From the NCBI RefSeq assembly GCF_000829465.1, contig NZ_JXAL01000017.1, positions 36,130-100,129 on the forward strand: 64,000 nucleotides of DNA, in the 5' to 3' direction. Shown here in pieces: positions 59,954 to 64,000 of the stretch. This DNA is from Cohnella kolymensis (GTDB lineage Bacteria; Bacillota; Bacilli; Paenibacillales; Paenibacillaceae). The translations under genes were made by a program, and so were the position numbers. The first letter of the stretch is position 1. Each line of letters begins with the position of its first letter. The notes beneath the pieces are model-generated. The model saw only the letters and a program-made list of their open reading frames with translations, searched no databases and was not told where the DNA came from.

Positions 59954-62527
59954 TCAAGAAGGTATTCGCTGCTGGTATTGTTCCATTGTCATCAACACTT
60001 CACGAGGCTTGCTGCCCTCATAAGGGCCAACAATGCCTTTGGCCTCCATGGAATCGATCAGACGCGCCGCGCGTGTATAGCCGATTCTCATGCGCCGCTG
60101 AAGCAGCGAAACCGAGGCCTGCTTGGCGTCTAAAACAATCTGCACGGCCTGATCAAACAGTTCATCCATGATCTCGTCCGGAGCTTGGCCGTCCGTCTCA
60201 TCTATTTCCGGAACCAGATCCTCGTTGTATTCAGCCTCGGCTTGTCCCCTCGCATAAGCGACCACCGACTCTACCTCGCTGTCCGATAAAAAAGCTCCTT
60301 GAACCCTAATGGGCTTGGATGCTCCCATCGGGAGAAACAGCATATCGCCGCGGCCGAGCAGTTTTTCGGCGCCGACCATGTCCAGAATGGTTCGCGAGTC
60401 GACCTGGGAAGATACTCCAAACGCGATCCGGCTGGGAATGTTCGCTTTGATGACACCGGTAATGACATCTACCGAAGGCCGCTGGGTAGCGATAATAAGA
60501 TGGATCCCCGCGGCCCGTGCCATCTGGGCAAGCCGCGTAATCGAGTCCTCGACATCGCCGGCCGCGACCATCATTAAGTCGGCGAGCTCATCTACAATAA
60601 CGACAATGTAAGGCAGAACGCCATCCGGATTGTCGCCGCTCAACATGAGCGCATTATAAGCTTCAATGTTTCGCGTTCCCGATTTGGAAAAGCTTTCGTA
60701 TCTCTTTTCCATCTCCACCACGATTTTTTTCAAGGCCAGTGAAGCCCGGCGGGGATCGGTAACGACCGGTGCGAGCAAATGCGGGATACCGTTGTACACA
60801 TTCAACTCAACCATTTTGGGATCGATCATGAGAAACTTCACTTCATCCGGCTTCGCTTTGTAAAGCAAGCTGGTGATTATACCGTTAATACAAACGGATT
60901 TACCGGAGCCGGTGGCGCCCGCTACCAGCATATGCGGCATGCGAGCCAGGTTGCCCACGATCGGTTGGCCGGATATATCGCGGCCGAAAGCGATGGTAAG
61001 TTTGGCCGGCGACTCTTTGAAAGGCTGGGTTTCCAGCACTTCACGGAGTGTAACCACACTCACCTCATTGTTCGGGACCTCAATACCGATCGCGGATTTG
61101 CCGGGTATCGGCGCTTCCATACGGATGTCTTTCGCTGCCAATGCCAACGCGATATCGTCCGTAAGACTCACGATTCTGCTTACTTTAACGCCCACGTCAG
61201 GCTGAAGCTCATATCGCGTGACGGCAGGCCCTCTAGCCACGTCCAATACCTTTGCCCGTACACCGAAGCTTTCCAGTGTGGCTTCGAGTTTGCGGGCAGT
61301 GTTCATGTAGTCATTGGCATTCCCTGATTTGCCCGCCGCTGCCGGCTTGTCCAAAAGATTTAGACTGGGAAGGCGGTAAGGCTTCTGAGGCTTACGGGCC
61401 GGTTTAGCTGGCGCAGGCTGTGTATTAGCCGCAGGGTCCGTTTCCGTAACCGCTCCTTCAGACTTATCCGATTCGTTATGTACCGCAGCCGGGTCGCTCG
61501 CGATCGGCTCTTCATGCGCGTCGGCCTCCCACGGCGGCTCGGCGTATGATTGCGAAGTGAAATCCGTAAACCGAGGTCCAGCGGACTGCTGCTCGTTATT
61601 CCGCACCGACGCATCTTCCGCAGCGCCGTCGTTATGATGTTCACGCGGACCCTGTTGTCGCCTGCCCGGCTGGTAAACCGGATCCTCCTCCTCCCAATTG
61701 TCCTCGGGAGGCAGGTTCATCTCACGTTCCGACTTGCCATGAAACAGTTGGAAGAACAACGGAGCTTTGCGCTGCTTAGGCATGAGCGACGCTTCGTCCA
61801 GCCCGTCGTCCTCCGGCAGGCTGTCCATCGGAGTCTGCACCACCGCTCTCTTCGGGCCTTTGACAGGAACCGCTTTCGCGGAAAGCAGCTTCCGGCCGGA
61901 AGAAAAGCGCGCGGCGATCAGAGGCGAGACTCTAAGTACAAAGAGTCGTATCGTGCGCGCCATTTCGACATAGGAACGATTCGTAATCAGCATCAATGCA
62001 ATCGCAATTTCTATGATGAGAATAAACTTGGCTCCGTAATACCCGAACATCCAGTAAAAAATGGAATATTGCACGGCGCCGACGATTCCGCCGCCGATGT
62101 CTTTTTGCATGACGGGGACGTCCTGAGACGGAGGCACCTGCCACAATTGCTCCTTCAGCTGAGCGGACGTCTGCGCGACGATTCCGGAGGCGGTGATGCC
62201 GTCCATGGCGCCCAAGCTTTTGTCTATATCGCCCATTGCACTCCAAAGCGTCAAAATCAGCGTAACTAAAACGAAGCCGGATCTTTTCGATGTCCAGCCC
62301 CGAGGCCAAGCCCGTCTAATCATTACGTACAAGCCGGCCCAAATGCCGGCCAAGGCGAGAAAGTAATAATGTGTTCCGAGCAAAAATGCGAACAGCTTGG
62401 AGAGCGACCGTCCGACTGCCGCTTCCCCAGAGATGGCGATCATGGAGAGCGTAATCAACAGGATGCCGTAAATCTCATATTTCAAGTTCGCTCCGAACGA
62501 GGCCCTTTTCTTTTTGCGTTTGGCCAA
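59954..62527 (-). CDS. spoIIIE: FtsK/SpoIIIE family DNA translocase
   Basis: 857-residue septum-bound dsDNA motor that moves chromosome through the division or sporulation septum. About four N-terminal membrane helices (residues 20-190), a charged Pro/Glu/Ala linker (230-400), then the FtsK core: [19 protein letters not shown], Walker [14 protein letters not shown], Walker [32 protein letters not shown], and C-terminal gamma winged helix ([20 protein letters not shown]) that reads SRS/KOPS sites. TTG start with GGGAGGTGG 7 bases upstream. Whether it serves as FtsK, SpoIIIE or both is unknown; synteny with ylzJ and tepA matches spoIIIE. Confidence 0.93.
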   Translation of the reverse strand: MAKRKKKRASFGANLKYEIYGILLITLSMIAISGEAAVGRSLSKLFAFLLGTHYYFLALAGIWAGLYVMIRRAWPRGWTSKRSGFVLVTLILTLWSAMGDIDKSLGAMDGITASGIVAQTSAQLKEQLWQVPPSQDVPVMQKDIGGGIVGAVQYSIFYWMFGYYGAKFILIIEIAIALMLITNRSYVEMARTIRLFVLRVSPLIAARFSSGRKLLSAKAVPVKGPKRAVVQTPMDSLPEDDGLDEASLMPKQRKAPLFFQLFHGKSEREMNLPPEDNWEEEDPVYQPGRRQQGPREHHNDGAAEDASVRNNEQQSAGPRFTDFTSQSYAEPPWEADAHEEPIASDPAAVHNESDKSEGAVTETDPAANTQPAPAKPARKPQKPYRLPSLNLLDKPAAAGKSGNANDYMNTARKLEATLESFGVRAKVLDVARGPAVTRYELQPDVGVKVSRIVSLTDDIALALAAKDIRMEAPIPGKSAIGIEVPNNEVSVVTLREVLETQPFKESPAKLTIAFGRDISGQPIVGNLARMPHMLVAGATGSGKSVCINGIITSLLYKAKPDEVKFLMIDPKMVELNVYNGIPHLLAPVVTDPRRASLALKKIVVEMEKRYESFSKSGTRNIEAYNALMLSGDNPDGVLPYIVVIVDELADLMMVAAGDVEDSITRLAQMARAAGIHLIIATQRPSVDVITGVIKANIPSRIAFGVSSQVDSRTILDMVGAEKLLGRGDMLFLPMGASKPIRVQGAFLSDSEVESVVAYARGQAEAEYNEDLVPEIDETDGQAPDEIMDELFDQAVQIVLDAKQASVSLLQRRMRIGYTRAARLIDSMEAKGIVGPYEGSKPREVLMTMEQYQQRIPS

Positions 62528-62550
62528 GTATGCCACCTCCCGGTTCAACA

Positions 62551-62871
62551 TTATACCATAGTTGATGGAAGGTTGGCAGAAGATCCGTATTCGACCAAGA
62601 CCGAGTCTAAGGGAACTGCGTTATAGCTCGCTCTCCGCAGAGGGTAAGGAGTCCCCTCATCCGCGTACTGCACTGTGCTGCCGGGGGTTAATTCAGGACG
62701 GAGATAGCTCTGAAGCGGAGCATCCAGCAGACGAACAATGCGGCCTATTCCCGGCGACAGCGGCTCCACTTGCATTTTGATCCCTCTCACCGTCACTTCT
62801 ACAAAAGGTCCCGGTTCGTTCTGAAAGCCGTCCAATACCAGTTCCAAGGGTACAGAGGTATATATCGTCAT
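62551..62871 (-). CDS. ylzJ: YlzJ-like protein
   Basis: 106-residue YlzJ-family protein: [30 protein letters not shown] opening, then [29 protein letters not shown]. Unknown function. Overlaps tepA by 4 bp (ATGA) and lies 24 bp before ftsK. Order tepA-ylzJ-spoIIIE is conserved in Bacillota. Confidence 0.9.
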   Translation of the reverse strand: MTIYTSVPLELVLDGFQNEPGPFVEVTVRGIKMQVEPLSPGIGRIVRLLDAPLQSYLRPELTPGSTVQYADEGTPYPLRRASYNAVPLDSVLVEYGSSANLPSTMV

Positions 62872-63728
62872 TGCACCCCGCCCCCAGGACCCATCGGCGG
62901 CATCATTCCTGCCCCTGGCTGTACCCCGGCGGACATGGGCTGCACACCTTGATTGATTCCCTGCATGGCTTGTGCCATAATCGGAACTCTGCCCGCTTGC
63001 GTGTTTTGCGCCCGGCGCTCTCCTATGCGGCGATTCAGTTCGGTTAACGCCTCTCCGAGGCCGCCTACCGCATCGATCAGCCCGTGCTTCACCGCTTCCT
63101 CCCCGATGAGGGTCGTTCCGATATCCCGCGACAACTCCCCTGTTTTGAACATCAGCTCCTTGAAATTGTCCGCACTTATCCCTGAATGCCGGGCGACGAA
63201 TTTTACGACCCGTTCTTGCATTTTGTCCAGATAATCGAATGTTTGCGGCACGCTGATCACAAGTCCCGTCATGCGGATCGGGTGGATCGTCATCGTGGCG
63301 GTCTCCGCAATGATGGAGTAATTGCCGGACACGGCGATCGGAACGCCGATCGAATGTCCGCCGCCCAGCACAATGGTAACCGTCGGCTTGGACATGGATG
63401 AGATCATCTCCGCGATCGCCAGGCCGGCTTCCACATCGCCGCCTACCGTATTCAACACCAACAGTAATCCTTCAACCTTGGCATTCTGCTCAGCCGCAAC
63501 AAGCTGAGGAATGACGTGCTCATACTTCGTCGTCTTGTTTTGAGGCGGCAGAAGCATATGTCCCTCGATCTGGCCGATAATCGTGAGACAAAATATGTTG
63601 GATTCAGGCGTTGGAACTGCAGTTTGTCCCAGCTCTACAAGGGCTTGCGTAGCTACCGCGTTTCTGCGGGCCTCTTCGTTTGGAATGGGTTCATGGATCG
63701 GTGTCTCCATTTTTAACTGTTCGTTCAT
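62868..63728 (-). CDS. tepA: ClpP-like protease TepA
   Basis: 286-residue ClpP-class protein (YmfB/TepA, 'translocation-enhancing'). Crotonase/ClpP core: [20 protein letters not shown], catalytic Ser in [15 protein letters not shown], catalytic-type His in [11 protein letters not shown] Gly/Met/Pro-rich tail follows ([15 protein letters not shown]). No membrane helix. Known to assist protein secretion and spore-protein turnover in Bacillus. The ATG at 63728 has GAGGAGG. First gene of the tepA-ylzJ-ftsK unit. Confidence 0.9.
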   Translation of the reverse strand: MNEQLKMETPIHEPIPNEEARRNAVATQALVELGQTAVPTPESNIFCLTIIGQIEGHMLLPPQNKTTKYEHVIPQLVAAEQNAKVEGLLLVLNTVGGDVEAGLAIAEMISSMSKPTVTIVLGGGHSIGVPIAVSGNYSIIAETATMTIHPIRMTGLVISVPQTFDYLDKMQERVVKFVARHSGISADNFKELMFKTGELSRDIGTTLIGEEAVKHGLIDAVGGLGEALTELNRRIGERRAQNTQAGRVPIMAQAMQGINQGVQPMSAGVQPGAGMMPPMGPGGGVQ

Positions 63729-63805
63729 ATCCAAACCTCCTCGTATAGTATCTGTTGAAAACATATTTCAGTGTATTTCCAGTCCTCTGGGACATTGGGT
63801 GCAAG

Positions 63806-63901
63806 CTACAAAATTTCCAATTGCTCATTGAAAATTTCATTAGGGGACTGGACTTTCCGGCATGCCTCTGGACAATGGAACTTAGGGTCCATTCGGGGCA
63901 A
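63806..63901 (-). CDS. Possible small ORF near the right edge, 31 residues
   Basis: TTG start with a strong CAGGAGG 8 bases upstream; peptide MPRMDPKFHCPEACRKVQSP onward, with two Cys (CPEAC). The region 63729-64000 otherwise shows no gene. Not recognised; may be the tail of something outside the window or chance. Confidence 0.3.
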   Translation of the reverse strand: MPRMDPKFHCPEACRKVQSPNEIFNEQLEIL

Positions 63902-64000
63902 TTCTCTCGCCTCCTGTAGCATCGTCTACTTCCTAAGTCTGTTTCTCCGGTACTCGCTCGAACTTCTTACCGCTGGCTGTTCCCTTCGGCAGCCCATGCC

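Overview
The window looks like a chromosomal segment of a spore-forming Paenibacillus-type bacterium (Bacillota). The evidence is a near-complete run of Bacillus/Paenibacillus core genes in conserved order, sporulation genes (spoVS, sleB, pdaA, an ftsK/spoIIIE-type translocase, sigI/rsgI), two bacillithiol-linked enzymes (FosB and a YfiT/BstA-type DinB protein), Gram-positive Shine-Dalgarno sequences with many TTG and GTG starts, LexA boxes of the Bacillus type, a cre site and a BirA operator. No rRNA, tRNA, CRISPR array, prophage or complete insertion sequence was recognised.

Layout. 0-12.6 kb holds accessory and housekeeping genes: the 3' part of xerS, a DUF3889 protein, fumC, a PhzF-family protein, the sigI-rsgI sigma/anti-sigma pair, a GH18 spore-type hydrolase, a redoxin, VanW, GNAT enzymes and an HD phosphohydrolase. 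12.6-15 kb contains a 27-residue holin-like toxin too short for ordinary gene finding, a LexA box and a BmrA-like ABC exporter. 15-34 kb is a mosaic of signalling proteins (REC-HPt, OmpR regulator, KinB-like kinase), small stress or detoxification enzymes (DinB, GNAT, AAC(3), FosB, VOC, old yellow enzyme, ABC-F) and a CcpA-controlled sugar operon (a dehydrogenase and two TIM-barrel isomerases). 34-37.5 kb is a biotin ECF transporter: an ATPase gene and an ATPase-EcfT fusion gene diverge from bioY across a BirA operator.

37.5-63.8 kb is entirely on the minus strand. Read in the direction of transcription it runs: tepA-ylzJ-ftsK, sleB, ymfF-ymfH-ymfI-ymfJ-ymfK-rodZ, a small membrane protein, yajQ, rimO-pgsA-cinA, recA-recX, rny-ymdB-spoVS, a dipeptidase, korA-korB, pduL, miaB-ricA. 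This is the conserved Bacillus/Paenibacillus cell-division, RNA-decay and sporulation neighbourhood.

Two quality signals matter to any user. Seven genes carry single-base frameshifts (fumC, rsgI, the GH18 gene, an SRPBCC gene, pdaA, korB, and ymfF with three), many in homopolymers, which suggests residual sequencing error although real decay is not excluded. rimO has lost its whole radical-SAM core by a clean in-frame deletion. The most interesting regulatory candidates are the toxin locus whose promoter region overlaps a LexA box, a 52-bp palindromic tandem repeat upstream of recA, and the biotin ECF island with its ATPase-EcfT fusion.
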